64,000 nt of DNA from JAAZPT01 sp964544955 (GCA_964544955.1 CAZJEB010000002.1:62001-126000), one strand, 5' to 3'. Shown: positions 1 to 8,643, counted from the first letter of the stretch. Program-made: numbers and translations. Notes: a model not told the origin generated them from the sequence alone.

Positions 1-1559
1 TCCTGTCTTGCCGTTTGCCTGTTTTCGTTGCTATGGGGTTGAAGCTTAAAGTTTTCACTAAAGGCCATTATATCATCAGCGCTTCCATCAAAGTTAAACT
101 GGTAAATTAAACTTGTAGCGGATGCAGAGGATGATATGCTACTAAAGGCCTTAAGGTCTTTAAATATTATAACTAAATTATCTTTATAAATATTGTTTAA
201 TGATGGGTCTACATATTCAAGCTTTGGTAAATCTAAATTTTTAATTTTAAATAATTTTTCAGCATCGTTTTCACCTTTAATTATAATGCTATCTCCAAGC
301 TGTACATTGCCTATAACAAATATTTCATCATCATTTAACTGAATATTAGTGCCATTTATATTGTTATAATCATCTAAAAACAAGTATTGGGTTCCAATGG
401 GGTTTTTTAAATTTGTAAAAAAGTCCCATTTAGCCATGCCAAACTTTCCGTCAACAATTTCACTAACTCGCACGCTGCTTTTATAATAAATTGAATCGGT
501 AACCTTTATGTTATACTCTGCCTCAGCCTCTTTAAGTTTGCTTTGAACTTGGTTTAAGTCAAACTCAGCATAATCGTTATAGGTGGATTTATACATGTAC
601 AAATACCTTTTGTGCAATGAATCCTCAAGGCTAGCATATAGGCTTAAACTTGTGGAAACTGCCACCAATGTCATTGTGCTTAGTATGCATATGGAGGCTA
701 AGCCTGCTGCATTTTGCTTCATACGGTATATTAAATTTGATACGCTTAAAAAGTTGTTTGATTTATAGTAAAAGCTTTTGCGGCTTTTTAAAAACTTTAA
801 TATTGCAATGCTTACATTTATAAACAACAAATATGTACCTATTATAACTAATATAACAGCTATAACAAAGTTAGATAAAGCAGTAACGTAGTTTTCTGTG
901 TTGTGGGCTAAATAGTAGCCTATGCCTATAAGAACTATACCTAATACTGTGCCAACAAACTTAAACTTGGGCTCTTTTTCGCCTTTTTCCTGTTCACGAA
1001 GTATATCCAGAGGTTTCAAGCTTAAAAGCTTAATTTGGTTTTTAATTATGCTAAACAAATATATTATAAAAAAGAATACTGCTGTGTTAAATAATGCATT
1101 TTTATCTATGTAAAAGCTTATAGGGGATTTTATGTTTATAATTTTTGTTAGTATTAAATAGAACAGCCTTGAAAACAACATACCAGTAAGTAAACCAATT
1201 ATTATTGTAAACAGGGCAATAAACAGTGTTTCTAAGCTTACAACTTTTATTATTGCGCTTTTATCTAAGCCTAATATACTGTAAAGGCCCAGTTCCCTTG
1301 TTCTATACTTTATTAAAAAACCATTTGTATAAAGTAGTATTATAAAGCTTATAAAAGCAGTAACTGTTACACAAATTGTAAATAGTGGCGAAAAGGTTTT
1401 GGCCATGGGGCCTAAGCTTCTATCCAACTGGTTGGCAAGGTTTACTAGCATAAAAAACATTGCTACAAATATTATGCCCATAAGCATGTAGGGTACAAAT
1501 ATTCTTTTATTGCTTTTTATGTTTTTAACTGCTAGTTTAGAATATAAGCTATTCCTCAT
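1..1559 (-). CDS. BceB-type ABC transporter permease (FtsX-like), truncated by window edge
   Basis: Reading the minus strand from ATG at 1559 gives an uninterrupted frame of about 519 codons to the window edge; the 3' end lies outside. It begins MRNSLYSKLAVKNIKSNKR, followed by paired hydrophobic helices and the FtsX-typical stretch IKYRTRELGLYSILGL (about residues 85-100). Further helices and then a long hydrophilic section after about residue 310 match the large extracytoplasmic domain of BceB permeases, which are usually near 650 residues. The start overlaps the end of the ATPase gene by 11 bp, so the two are translationally coupled. The role inferred from the family is a membrane partner that senses and detoxifies cell-wall-active peptides. 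The target peptide cannot be read from sequence. Confidence 0.85.
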   Translation of the reverse strand, partial: MRNSLYSKLAVKNIKSNKRIFVPYMLMGIIFVAMFFMLVNLANQLDRSLGPMAKTFSPLFTICVTVTAFISFIILLYTNGFLIKYRTRELGLYSILGLDKSAIIKVVSLETLFIALFTIIIGLLTGMLFSRLFYLILTKIINIKSPISFYIDKNALFNTAVFFFIIYLFSIIKNQIKLLSLKPLDILREQEKGEKEPKFKFVGTVLGIVLIGIGYYLAHNTENYVTALSNFVIAVILVIIGTYLLFINVSIAILKFLKSRKSFYYKSNNFLSVSNLIYRMKQNAAGLASICILSTMTLVAVSTSLSLYASLEDSLHKRYLYMYKSTYNDYAEFDLNQVQSKLKEAEAEYNIKVTDSIYYKSSVRVSEIVDGKFGMAKWDFFTNLKNPIGTQYLFLDDYNNINGTNIQLNDDEIFVIGNVQLGDSIIIKGENDAEKLFKIKNLDLPKLEYVDPSLNNIYKDNLVIIFKDLKAFSSISSSASATSLIYQFNFDGSADDIMAFSENFKLQPHSNENRQTARQ

Positions 1560-2316
1560 ATACGGCACCGCCTTCCAACATTAGTGATAATGCATTGCTT
1601 ATTTTTTTGTTCATTTCTAGTGGGCTTAATTCACCCCTGTATATTTGGTGGTAAATTATACCGTCTTTTATAAACATAACCCTTTTTGCCCTTGAAGCAG
1701 CCTTTACACTGTGGGTAACCATAAGAATTGTTTGGCCGCTGTTATTAATTTCCTCAAACAAGTTCATAAGTTCACCGCTATTTTTTGTATCTAATGCTCC
1801 AGTAGGTTCATCTGCCAAAAGTATATCGGGTTTGCCTATTATTGCCCTTGCTACGGCTACACGCTGCCTTTGGCCGCCACTAACTTCATAGGGGTATTTT
1901 TTTAATAGGTCAAACAGGTTAAGGCTTTTTACTACATGGGCTAATTTTTCCTCAATTGCCCTAATGGGTACATCGGATAGTACAAGGGGTAATACTATAT
2001 TATCTTTAATGTTTAAAGTATCTAATAAGTTAAAATCTTGAAACACAAAGCCTATATGTTCACGCCTAAATTTTGCCAAGCTTTTATCCTTAAACTCTAA
2101 AGGTGTATCGTTTAAATATATTTCGCCACCAGTAGGTGAATCAATTAATGATACTATATTTAAAAGTGTTGTTTTACCACTTCCGCTTTCGCCCATTATT
2201 GCAACAAATTCGCCCTTTTCAACCTCAAAGTTTACATCCTTAAGCGCCTCTGTTTTTACTTTAGAAAACCTTGTTGTGTAGGTTTTATTTAAACCCTTTA
2301 CCTTTAATAAACTCAT
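1549..2316 (-). CDS. BceA-type ABC transporter ATP-binding protein
   Basis: 255 residues, usual length for the MacB/BceA family. Walker A GESGSGKTT (about residues 42-50), Q-loop VFQDFNLLDTL, signature SGGQRQR, Walker B DILLADEP and the family-typical TGALD are all present, so the ATPase looks competent. The start has AAAGGAG eight bases upstream. It powers the adjoining FtsX-like permease. Together with the upstream sensor kinase and response regulator it forms a Bce-like peptide-sensing and resistance module. Assignment to this family is firm; the specific antibiotic is not known. Confidence 0.92.
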   Translation of the reverse strand: MSLLKVKGLNKTYTTRFSKVKTEALKDVNFEVEKGEFVAIMGESGSGKTTLLNIVSLIDSPTGGEIYLNDTPLEFKDKSLAKFRREHIGFVFQDFNLLDTLNIKDNIVLPLVLSDVPIRAIEEKLAHVVKSLNLFDLLKKYPYEVSGGQRQRVAVARAIIGKPDILLADEPTGALDTKNSGELMNLFEEINNSGQTILMVTHSVKAASRAKRVMFIKDGIIYHQIYRGELSPLEMNKKISNALSLMLEGGAVYEE

Positions 2317-2359
2317 AATAATTACTCCTTTGTTTAAATATAATTTTGTTTTAAGTGCC

Positions 2360-2434
2360 TTAGGATGTTTGCCTTTTTGAATCTACCCAAAAAGCTAAAA
2401 TAAGTACAAATACCATTAAAAACATTTTAAACAT
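2360..2434 (-). CDS. 24-residue hydrophobic small protein ahead of the BceAB genes
   Basis: A short minus-strand frame starts at ATG 2434 and stops with TAA at 2360-2362. It has an excellent ribosome site (AAGGAGGC, 2441-2448) six bases from the start, as strong as any in the window. The product begins MFKMFLMVFVLILAFW, a single membrane-spanning stretch, and ends in a short polar tail VDSKRQTS. It sits between the Bce-type operator (2531-2552) and the ATPase gene, so it would be the first gene of the transporter mRNA. I do not recognise it. It could be a small membrane regulator or subunit of the transporter, or a leader peptide. The coding call rests on ribosome site, position and hydrophobicity only. 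Confidence 0.55.
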   Translation of the reverse strand: MFKMFLMVFVLILAFWVDSKRQTS

Positions 2435-2474
2435 GTGCAAGCCTCCTTAAAACAATTATTTTGTTTACATGCTT

Positions 2475-2503
2475 ATTTTATGCAAAAAAATAAAAGCCTG
2501 CAT
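2475..2503 (-). promoter_or_regulatory. candidate promoter of the BceAB transcript
   Basis: On the minus strand a TAAAAT -10 box (2475-2480) lies 40 bp before the small ORF start. The hexamer 17 bp upstream (ATGCAG, 2498-2503) is a poor -35, as expected where a response regulator must activate. The operator at 2531-2552 lies just upstream of it. Confidence 0.4.
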
Positions 2504-2530
2504 TGTTTTAAAGTTACAAAAATAAAAATT

Positions 2531-2552
2531 AACCTTACAATTATGTAAGGTT
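2531..2552. promoter_or_regulatory. BceR-type operator (perfect inverted repeat)
   Basis: Perfect 9-bp inverted repeat AACCTTACA-ATTA-TGTAAGGTT. Its core TTACA-N4-TGTAA matches the TNACA-N4-TGTAA consensus known for BceR-like response regulators. It lies immediately after the histidine kinase stop and upstream of the transporter mRNA, the expected place for activation by the adjoining response regulator. Confidence 0.75.
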
Positions 2553-2556
2553 GTAA

Positions 2557-3516
2557 TTATTTATCTAATATGGCTGTGCCAATTTTTACAATGGTTCCCT
2601 TTCCGGGTGTGCTACTTATAGTTATGCTATGGTTTATTTTTGTAAGTATTTCATGGCTTAAAAACAAGCCTATGCCTGATGATTTTTGGTGTTGCCTACC
2701 GTTATACCCAGTAAAGCCCTTTTTAAATAACATTGGTATATCCTCAGCCTGTATACCTATGCCATTATCCTCTATTACAAGGGTGTTATTGTTTTCCATA
2801 AATATTTTAATTAGGCCTTTTGGGCTGTATTTAATGGCGTTTGATATTATTTGTTTTATTACAAAGCCCAATAGCTTTTTATCACTTAACACAGTAACAT
2901 CAATATTATCAAGCTGTACAGCCGTATTGCTGTTTATAAATACTGGCCTAAAGAACTTTATGGAGTCCCTTATAACATCGCCTATATTAAATTGCTCAAA
3001 GCGATAATCCTCATTTATATTATCCAGCTTTAAAAATTGCAACATCATATCTATATAGGCATCAACATAAAACAATTGCTCCATATATTCGCCACTATTG
3101 GGTAGTTTTTGGCTCATAAGATTTAAGGCGCTTAAGGGGGTTTTAATTTGGTGGCTCCAAAGCAGCAGGTAATCGGCGTTAGTATCATTTTTTTGCTTTA
3201 ACATGTTTATGTTTTCGTTGTGGCTTTGGTTTGAACTGTTCATAATTTCAATATACTTTTGTTCCAAGGGGTTATAGGCTTGTACATTGCTAAAATCATA
3301 GTTTTTTTCTTTAAGCATAGTGCTTAACTCTTTATATTTTTTATTAAAAAAGTAAAAGTCTAAAACAAAATAAAGGCTTAAGGCTAAAAAGCATATAAAT
3401 AGGGGATAGTTAATTTGCGCCCAGCTTATGCCATAAAGGAAAAATACAAGCACAAAAAGGAAAAGGGCAGCATAGCCCACAATTATTTTTATAAAATTAC
3501 CTTTTAAATAGCTCAT
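2557..3516 (-). CDS. BceS-like intramembrane-sensing histidine kinase
   Basis: 319 residues. Two membrane helices (about residues 10-30 and 37-56) are separated by only a few residues, so there is no extracellular sensor; this is the architecture of intramembrane-sensing kinases that read the state of a BceAB transporter. The phospho-acceptor is His122 in WSHQIKTPLSAL. The ATPase domain shows the N box ISNAIKYSP, the G1 box EDNGIGI and the G2 box KSSGIGLFLS. The start overlaps the response regulator stop (ATGA). Family placement is strong; the stimulus is inferred from the adjacent transporter. Confidence 0.9.
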   Translation of the reverse strand: MSYLKGNFIKIIVGYAALFLFVLVFFLYGISWAQINYPLFICFLALSLYFVLDFYFFNKKYKELSTMLKEKNYDFSNVQAYNPLEQKYIEIMNSSNQSHNENINMLKQKNDTNADYLLLWSHQIKTPLSALNLMSQKLPNSGEYMEQLFYVDAYIDMMLQFLKLDNINEDYRFEQFNIGDVIRDSIKFFRPVFINSNTAVQLDNIDVTVLSDKKLLGFVIKQIISNAIKYSPKGLIKIFMENNNTLVIEDNGIGIQAEDIPMLFKKGFTGYNGRQHQKSSGIGLFLSHEILTKINHSITISSTPGKGTIVKIGTAILDK

Positions 3517-4181
3517 ATAAAATAACCCTCTCCCTTTTTAGTTTTAATATAATCCTCAAACCCTAAGTTTGCTATTTTTTTGCGCAACCTTACAATATTT
3601 ACGGATAGGGTATTATCGTCAATAAAGGCGTCTGTACTCCAAAGGCTATCCATAAGGGAGTATCTTGATACTACACCGCCCTCGTTTTCCATAAGCAACT
3701 TTAACATAATAAGCTCGTTTTTAGTAAGCTCTTCCTCTTTACCATTGGCATATATTTTACCCTTGCTAAGGTCCAACATAAGGCCTTTTAGTTCCATAAC
3801 GTTGCTTTGGGACTTATAACTGTAACTGCGCCTAAGTAAGGAGTTTATTTTTGCGCTTAACACATTTAAATCAAAGGGCTTTGAAACAAAATCGTCACCA
3901 CCCAAATCCATAGCGGTCATAATGTTTAAATTATCGTTTGCGCCAGATATAAATATTATTGGTATTGTAGAAAACTTGCGTATTTCTGCACAATAATAAA
4001 AGCCATTTTTAAAGGGGAGCATAACATCAAGGAGTATAAGGTCGGGGTTTTGCCTGGAAACATCCTCAATTACATTGCTAAAATTATCCAAGGCAAAAAC
4101 ATTGTAAGATAATGCTTTTAGATGGTTTTCCAACTCGCGCATTATTGTTTTATCATCCTCTATTATCATTATTTTATACAT
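3513..4181 (-). CDS. BceR-like response regulator (OmpR family)
   Basis: 222 residues: receiver domain (1 to about 118) with the phosphorylation site Asp in LILLDVMLP, followed by a winged-helix DNA-binding domain (about 128-222) ending in the typical recognition region DNTLSVNIVRLRKKI and GEGYFI. It is co-transcribed with the kinase (4-bp overlap). The likely target is the TTACA-N4-TGTAA palindrome at 2531-2552. The phosphatase gene lies only 21 bp upstream, so the regulators may be read from a promoter further up. Confidence 0.92.
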   Translation of the reverse strand: MYKIMIIEDDKTIMRELENHLKALSYNVFALDNFSNVIEDVSRQNPDLILLDVMLPFKNGFYYCAEIRKFSTIPIIFISGANDNLNIMTAMDLGGDDFVSKPFDLNVLSAKINSLLRRSYSYKSQSNVMELKGLMLDLSKGKIYANGKEEELTKNELIMLKLLMENEGGVVSRYSLMDSLWSTDAFIDDNTLSVNIVRLRKKIANLGFEDYIKTKKGEGYFI

Positions 4182-4202
4182 AACAAGCTCCCTTTAAGTT
4201 GT

Positions 4203-4682
4203 TTATTCTCTTTTTTTGCCCTTATGTGCGCCAGATTCTTCCATTCTATCTAAAAAGCCATTTAGTCCAAGGCGCAAGTCCGCAAATGTTTTTTCAAAAC
4301 CCCTTGTATACCATGGGTCGGCCACATCATCGGGGCTACCGGCAAAGGGCATAATTTTGTGTATTTTATTTAATGGGTCGCCTTTAAACATGCGTTTAAG
4401 CTCATTGCCGTTATAATCATCCATGTACAGTATATAGTCAAAAAAATCATAGTCATGTTTATCTATTTGCCTTGCGCGTCGCTCTTGATAGGGTATATCA
4501 TGGTCGCGCAATGTTTGCTTAGTTCTATAATAAGTATCGGCACCTATGTTTTCCTTGCTTGTTCCTGCTGATTCTATGTGGTAAAAATGATCCAAGCGGC
4601 GATTTTTAACATAGTGTTTCATCATAAACTCTGCCATTGTGCTACGGCATATATTGCCATAGCATACAAACATTATATTCAT
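4203..4682 (-). CDS. low-molecular-weight protein tyrosine phosphatase
   Basis: 159 residues, the normal size. The N-terminal P-loop C-x5-R is intact (Cys7 YGNIC Arg13 Ser), and the general acid Asp sits in the ADPWYTRGFE segment (about Asp122), so the protein should be an active phosphatase. It is packed between the deacylase (10 bp) and the response regulator (21 bp), suggesting one transcript. Relatives dephosphorylate tyrosine or arginine residues; which applies here cannot be decided. Any role in the peptide response is inferred only from gene order. Confidence 0.9.
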   Translation of the reverse strand: MNIMFVCYGNICRSTMAEFMMKHYVKNRRLDHFYHIESAGTSKENIGADTYYRTKQTLRDHDIPYQERRARQIDKHDYDFFDYILYMDDYNGNELKRMFKGDPLNKIHKIMPFAGSPDDVADPWYTRGFEKTFADLRLGLNGFLDRMEESGAHKGKKRE

Positions 4683-4692
4683 AAAGCCTCCA

Positions 4693-6294
4693 TTAGTTTA
4701 TAACTCTCATAGCTTTACCACTTGTTTTAAGGGCTTCAGCCTTAATTTCACCATTGTTAAACACCTCATTACCGTTTATGTACACACGGTTTATTCCAAA
4801 GGGTTTTTCTATATTTGCCTTGCCCTTTAACAGTTCATCTTCATTAAAAATGGTAATATCTGCATAATAGCCAGGTTTTATATAGCCTCTGTTATTAAGC
4901 CTGAATCTATCAGCTGTAGCGCCGGTCATTTTGCGTATTGTTCTGGGCATTGTATCGTATTCTCCCTTTAAGGAGTGTTGTAAAAACTTAGGGAAACAAT
5001 CATATAAGGCTGGGTTTTGAACGCCCTTTTCCTCATACCAAGCATCAGTCATATATAACACATCATCATGTTTTGATAATTCTTGCAATATCTCATCCGT
5101 AGAGTATGGGCCCATGTTAACTCTCCCCTTAAAATCGCTAACTTCACATAGGTGAAGGTAGGCATCTAAGTCGCTTATGCCTAATTCCTTTGCTATTTGG
5201 TGAACAGTTTTACCCTCAAATTGTTCGTTTCCCTCGCCTACATAGGCAATAGTAATATCATTAAAATTAAAGCCCAAAAGCATTATACTTGCCCTTGCAA
5301 GTATGGCAAAACGCAACTTATTAAAGGGTTTACGCTTATCTTCCTTGCTTAATGCCATATACCAAGCGGGCATAATAACTGTAATAACACTTGTGCCAAG
5401 GTCTTCATCATATATATCAAAGCCAATATTTATACCTTCAGTCTTCATTTCGTTTATCATTTTAACAAATTCGTCTTTACAACCAAAGGTTTGCCTACCA
5501 ACGAATATGGCGTGAGAATAATGCAATTTTAAATTTGTTCCCTTTGCAATATCCCAAAGCTCATCTAAGGCTCTAAGTATATGAGGCCTACCAAACAACT
5601 GATTATAGCTCATTGATACTTTGCTACAAGCCCTTGGGTGTACTGTAAAAGCCTTATCATGCTTAATGCTAAGTTTAGATACTTCTTTAAGCTCTGATAA
5701 GGGTGCGTATATTCCAGGGCTGTACATAAGGCCTAAACTTATGCCACAAGCCCCTTGGTTTAAAGCCTTATCTATATTGCTTAGCATGGTTTTCATTTCA
5801 TCTTCGCTAAGGGGGCGGTTTTCTTTCCCGGCAACCCCAGCCCTAGCGGTGCAATGGCCAACTAAAGTTGCTATGTTACATGGTGTGTTGTTATCTATGG
5901 CATTAAAAAAATCGCCCACATTGCCATATATGCCCTTAACGTTACGGTAATGGAATAAGCCAGCGCCAACAACATTTTTGTTTATACTATTAGGGTCATA
6001 GCCAGATGTGGATAGCCCACAGTTACCTGTAATAAAAGATGTTATACCTTGCCTAATAAAGGGCTCAAAGTATTTTAAAGGCTCCTCCTTTATAGCATAC
6101 CAGTCGTTATGGGAGTGGGCATCAATAAAACCACTTGATAGGGATAAACCACCTAAATCAACAATATTGGCGCTATCATCATCAATGTTTTCAGCCACAT
6201 TAATTATCTTTTCCCCTTCAATTAGCACATCCCCAATAAAGGGATTGCTTGCAGTTCCATCATAGATTTTTGCGTTTTTAAAAAGTGTTTTCAT
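4693..6294 (-). CDS. N-acyl-D-amino-acid deacylase family amidohydrolase
   Basis: 533 residues, an amidohydrolase-superfamily enzyme that hydrolyses N-acyl groups from D-amino acids or related amides. Visible metal-site features are the H-x-H pair in DAHSHND (His60, His62), the Cys in ITGNCG (about Cys92, the zinc-bridging Cys of D-aminoacylases), GHCTARAG, HYSHAIF and the C-terminal LKxGYYADITIFN fold-closing segment. No signal peptide, so it is cytoplasmic. It is the first gene of a minus-strand group continuing into the tyrosine phosphatase. Substrate range of this family is broad (D-aminoacylase, dihydroorotase-like), so only the class is claimed. Confidence 0.85.
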   Translation of the reverse strand: MKTLFKNAKIYDGTASNPFIGDVLIEGEKIINVAENIDDDSANIVDLGGLSLSSGFIDAHSHNDWYAIKEEPLKYFEPFIRQGITSFITGNCGLSTSGYDPNSINKNVVGAGLFHYRNVKGIYGNVGDFFNAIDNNTPCNIATLVGHCTARAGVAGKENRPLSEDEMKTMLSNIDKALNQGACGISLGLMYSPGIYAPLSELKEVSKLSIKHDKAFTVHPRACSKVSMSYNQLFGRPHILRALDELWDIAKGTNLKLHYSHAIFVGRQTFGCKDEFVKMINEMKTEGINIGFDIYDEDLGTSVITVIMPAWYMALSKEDKRKPFNKLRFAILARASIMLLGFNFNDITIAYVGEGNEQFEGKTVHQIAKELGISDLDAYLHLCEVSDFKGRVNMGPYSTDEILQELSKHDDVLYMTDAWYEEKGVQNPALYDCFPKFLQHSLKGEYDTMPRTIRKMTGATADRFRLNNRGYIKPGYYADITIFNEDELLKGKANIEKPFGINRVYINGNEVFNNGEIKAEALKTSGKAMRVIN

Positions 6295-6375
6295 AAATAA
6301 AAGTCCTTAAAAATTATTTGTATACAGGCTTATTATAACACAAATTTTACAATCCACACTATTTACAAGTTTTGT

Positions 6376-6403
6376 TTGTTTTTGTTAGGCTTTGTGATAT
6401 ATT
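6376..6403 (+). promoter_or_regulatory. candidate promoter of the methyltransferase gene
   Basis: TTGTTT and TATATT separated by 16 bp, 35 bp upstream of the chosen ATG, in the divergent gap between the deacylase and methyltransferase genes. Confidence 0.45.
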
Positions 6404-6438
6404 ATTGTTTGTAGGGCGTGAAGGCCATGGAGGATAAT

Positions 6439-6927
6439 ATGAAACAAAACAAACCCTTACCCTTGTTTGGGGTAGGCCCTATTTATGTTGTTAGCATACT
6501 TGTACTAACAGTAATTGGCATCGCCTTGCACCTTATAGGCTATTTGGATAGTGGCAAAGTAGAAGCTATAAAAACACCTTTTGCAATAATTGGAATTTTA
6601 TTAATTTTTGCGGGTTGCTATATTTGGTATGCTAGCGCAATAAAAGCTAAATTACAGAATAAGCTAAAACAAAACCAATTGGTAACAACTGGGGCATATA
6701 CCTATGTTCGCAACCCTGTGTATGTAAGTTTTGCTATGGCTTTTACGGGTTTTAGCCTGCTTTTTTGCAATTTGTGGCTGTTAATTTTACCAATATTGTT
6801 TTATGTAATACTCAGCCTAATTGTTATAAATACCGAGGAAGTGTGGCTTAGGGAGAAGTATGGGGAAGAATATAATGAATATTTTAAAAGGGTAAATCGC
6901 TGCATACCTTGGTTTAAACGCAAATAA
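6439..6927 (+). CDS. isoprenylcysteine carboxyl methyltransferase (ICMT/PEMT-like) membrane protein
   Basis: About 162 residues from ATG 6439, chosen because GGAGG lies five bases upstream; an in-frame GTG at 6418 is less well served. Four hydrophobic helices are visible. The C-terminal half carries the ICMT/PEMT signature: TGAYTYVRNPVYVSFA and, after the last helix, EEVWLREKYGEEYNEYFKRV, the S-adenosylmethionine and substrate-proximal motifs. Bacterial members methylate lipid-linked or isoprenoid substrates; the substrate here is unknown. Single-gene unit ended by the hairpin at 6926-6951. Confidence 0.8.
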   Translation: MKQNKPLPLFGVGPIYVVSILVLTVIGIALHLIGYLDSGKVEAIKTPFAIIGILLIFAGCYIWYASAIKAKLQNKLKQNQLVTTGAYTYVRNPVYVSFAMAFTGFSLLFCNLWLLILPILFYVILSLIVINTEEVWLREKYGEEYNEYFKRVNRCIPWFKRK

Positions 6928-6951
6928 AAAGCCTGATTACAGGCTTTTTTA
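6926..6951. terminator. bidirectional rho-independent terminator
   Basis: AAAAAGCCTG-ATTA-CAGGCTTTTT stem-loop with U-tracts in both directions, placed between two convergent genes. Confidence 0.85.
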
Positions 6952-6956
6952 TATTG

Positions 6957-7670
6957 CTAAAATTTTAAGTCTATATTAGCCTTTTTTGCTTGCTTGCATA
7001 AGTCTTTAACTTGAAGCTTGTACAATGTTCCATCTTTTATAAAATTACTTCCACATTGCCTAAATTGAAAATCCACATTGTTATCTAAACATTGATTTCT
7101 TAAATTTAAAACCCAGTCATAATTTAGTGGTCTTGCATCTTTATCGCTTTCACCACCAGCAACTAAAAGTTCAACGCCATTTAGGTATTGAGTAAGCTCT
7201 ATATTCTCTAGTAAGGGTTGGCATATAATATTTTTGTGCCTTATTGGTAGTTGGGCAAATATGCTTAGCTTTTTATCGGCATTTATTTGGTTTTCAACTG
7301 TGCAACCTACAACCACGTTATCATAGCCACTTCCCCAATCATCAGGTATACAATCCATAAAGCGTTCTATTCTTTTTGTTAAAAATAAAAATGTTAAGTC
7401 GCTGCGTTCCTTGATCATTTCCCAGCATTCCTTGCGCCAGGGGTCAGCCTCCTTAATTAAAAAATCACTACTAAAACAAAGGTAAACTAATTGTTTAGCC
7501 TTAATTTTATATTCGCCTTTTTTGTTTTTGGCTATAGGTGCATAAAAGTTATCAGTTTTTTCAATGTTGTTAGTATCTACATTGCGCTTTTTATCGCCCT
7601 TATGTATATAGCAATTTAGGCAACCCTCACTTAACTTATGGCAACCATGCCAAGGGGTCCACATGGCCAT
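6957..7670 (-). CDS. DUF5131 family (phage Gp37/Gp68-like) protein
   Basis: About 237 residues. Starts MAMWTPWHGCHKLSEGCLNC, the hallmark opening of the DUF5131/Gp37-Gp68 family, which is related to radical-SAM/MoaA-like folds; the Cys cluster HGC-x6-GC-x2-C is conserved, followed by FLFLTKRIER and VGCTVENQ. The ATG at 7670 is preferred to 7676 because AAAGGAG then lies seven bases away rather than one. Homologues occur both in phages and as isolated chromosomal genes. No phage context is visible here. Biochemical function is not established. Confidence 0.8.
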   Translation of the reverse strand: MAMWTPWHGCHKLSEGCLNCYIHKGDKKRNVDTNNIEKTDNFYAPIAKNKKGEYKIKAKQLVYLCFSSDFLIKEADPWRKECWEMIKERSDLTFLFLTKRIERFMDCIPDDWGSGYDNVVVGCTVENQINADKKLSIFAQLPIRHKNIICQPLLENIELTQYLNGVELLVAGGESDKDARPLNYDWVLNLRNQCLDNNVDFQFRQCGSNFIKDGTLYKLQVKDLCKQAKKANIDLKF

Positions 7671-7764
7671 GGGCATGCTCCTTTAAGCTTATAAATATTA
7701 TCATAGTAATGCTGTTATTTAACAAATTATAGAAAGCATCTAAAAAGTGTTAAGAATTATTCAT

Positions 7765-7793
7765 TTGCAAAAGCTATTCTAATAATATAAAAT
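7765..7793 (+). promoter_or_regulatory. promoter of the DeoR-family regulator gene
   Basis: TTGCAA-17 bp-TAAAAT, 50 bp upstream of the regulator's ATG, followed by the ribosome site AGGAGAGG. Confidence 0.55.
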
Positions 7794-7843
7794 ATTAATA
7801 ATTATTACAAGGTGATTATAAAAAATAAAATAGGAGAGGTATT

Positions 7844-8590
7844 ATGCTAAAGGAAGAACGACAACAACTTCTTTTAAAAGAGCTTTATACAAAAGGAAAG
7901 GTAGAAGTAAATGATTTATCGTTAAAATATAATATGTCTAAAGATACTCTAAGGAGGGATCTTAATGAGCTTGAAGGGCAAGGAGTCCTAAAAAGAGTTT
8001 ATGGTGGTGCTGTATACCAAAAAATACCTGCTCTTACAATTGATGACCGATATTTCATGCAAAAAAATGAAAAATATTTAGTTGCGCAAAAAGCAGCAAA
8101 ATTAATAAAAACCGATTCTCTTATTGCAATAGATGGAGGAACTACAAATGTTATGTTAGCTAAACTTATACCTGTTGCTAAAAAATTGCGTGTAGTAACA
8201 AATAGCTTTCCTGTTGCAACTGAATTACACAATAAGCCAAATATTGATGTTGTGTTTCTTGGAGGTAGAGTTGATAATGGTTCAAGAACTACTGTTGGTG
8301 AAATTGTTGTAAAGCAACTAAGAACATTTAGATTTGATCAGTGCTTTCTTGGTGTGTATGCTCTTGATGCTAAATTAGGATTGACAGTGCCATTTCCATA
8401 TGATAAAGAAGCGGAATTGAAAAAAGAAATAATTTTTAATAGCGATGAAGTTTATGCTATGGCTACTATAGAAAAATTAGATAAAAACGACAGATACGTT
8501 GTTTGCAATATTGATGATATAACAAAAATAGTTTGTGAACATTCTGTCAGTAAGGAATTGAATCAAAAATACAAAAATAAAATCATATAA
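7844..8590 (+). CDS. DeoR-family transcriptional regulator of the allose-type operon
   Basis: 248 residues. N-terminal helix-turn-helix (VEVNDLSLKYNMSKDTLRRDL, about residues 20-40) and a C-terminal DeoR sugar-phosphate sensor with IDGGTTNVMLAKLI, VVTNSFPVA and LGGRVDNG. DeoR proteins usually repress sugar catabolic operons and release DNA on binding a phosphorylated intermediate. It sits upstream of, and reads toward, the sugar operon, but that operon has its own promoter at 8677-8704, framed by a 13-bp inverted repeat that is the natural candidate operator. Base composition is more AT-rich than genes outside 7.8-16.3 kb. Confidence 0.92.
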   Translation: MLKEERQQLLLKELYTKGKVEVNDLSLKYNMSKDTLRRDLNELEGQGVLKRVYGGAVYQKIPALTIDDRYFMQKNEKYLVAQKAAKLIKTDSLIAIDGGTTNVMLAKLIPVAKKLRVVTNSFPVATELHNKPNIDVVFLGGRVDNGSRTTVGEIVVKQLRTFRFDQCFLGVYALDAKLGLTVPFPYDKEAELKKEIIFNSDEVYAMATIEKLDKNDRYVVCNIDDITKIVCEHSVSKELNQKYKNKII

Positions 8591-8643
8591 AATCAGTATT
8601 ATAACCAAAAATACGCAATTATATACGAATAAATAACCAAAAC

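Noticed and set aside
6957..7670. Prophage remnant suggested by the Gp37/Gp68-like gene
   Set aside because: No other phage genes or attachment sites nearby; this family also occurs as single chromosomal genes.
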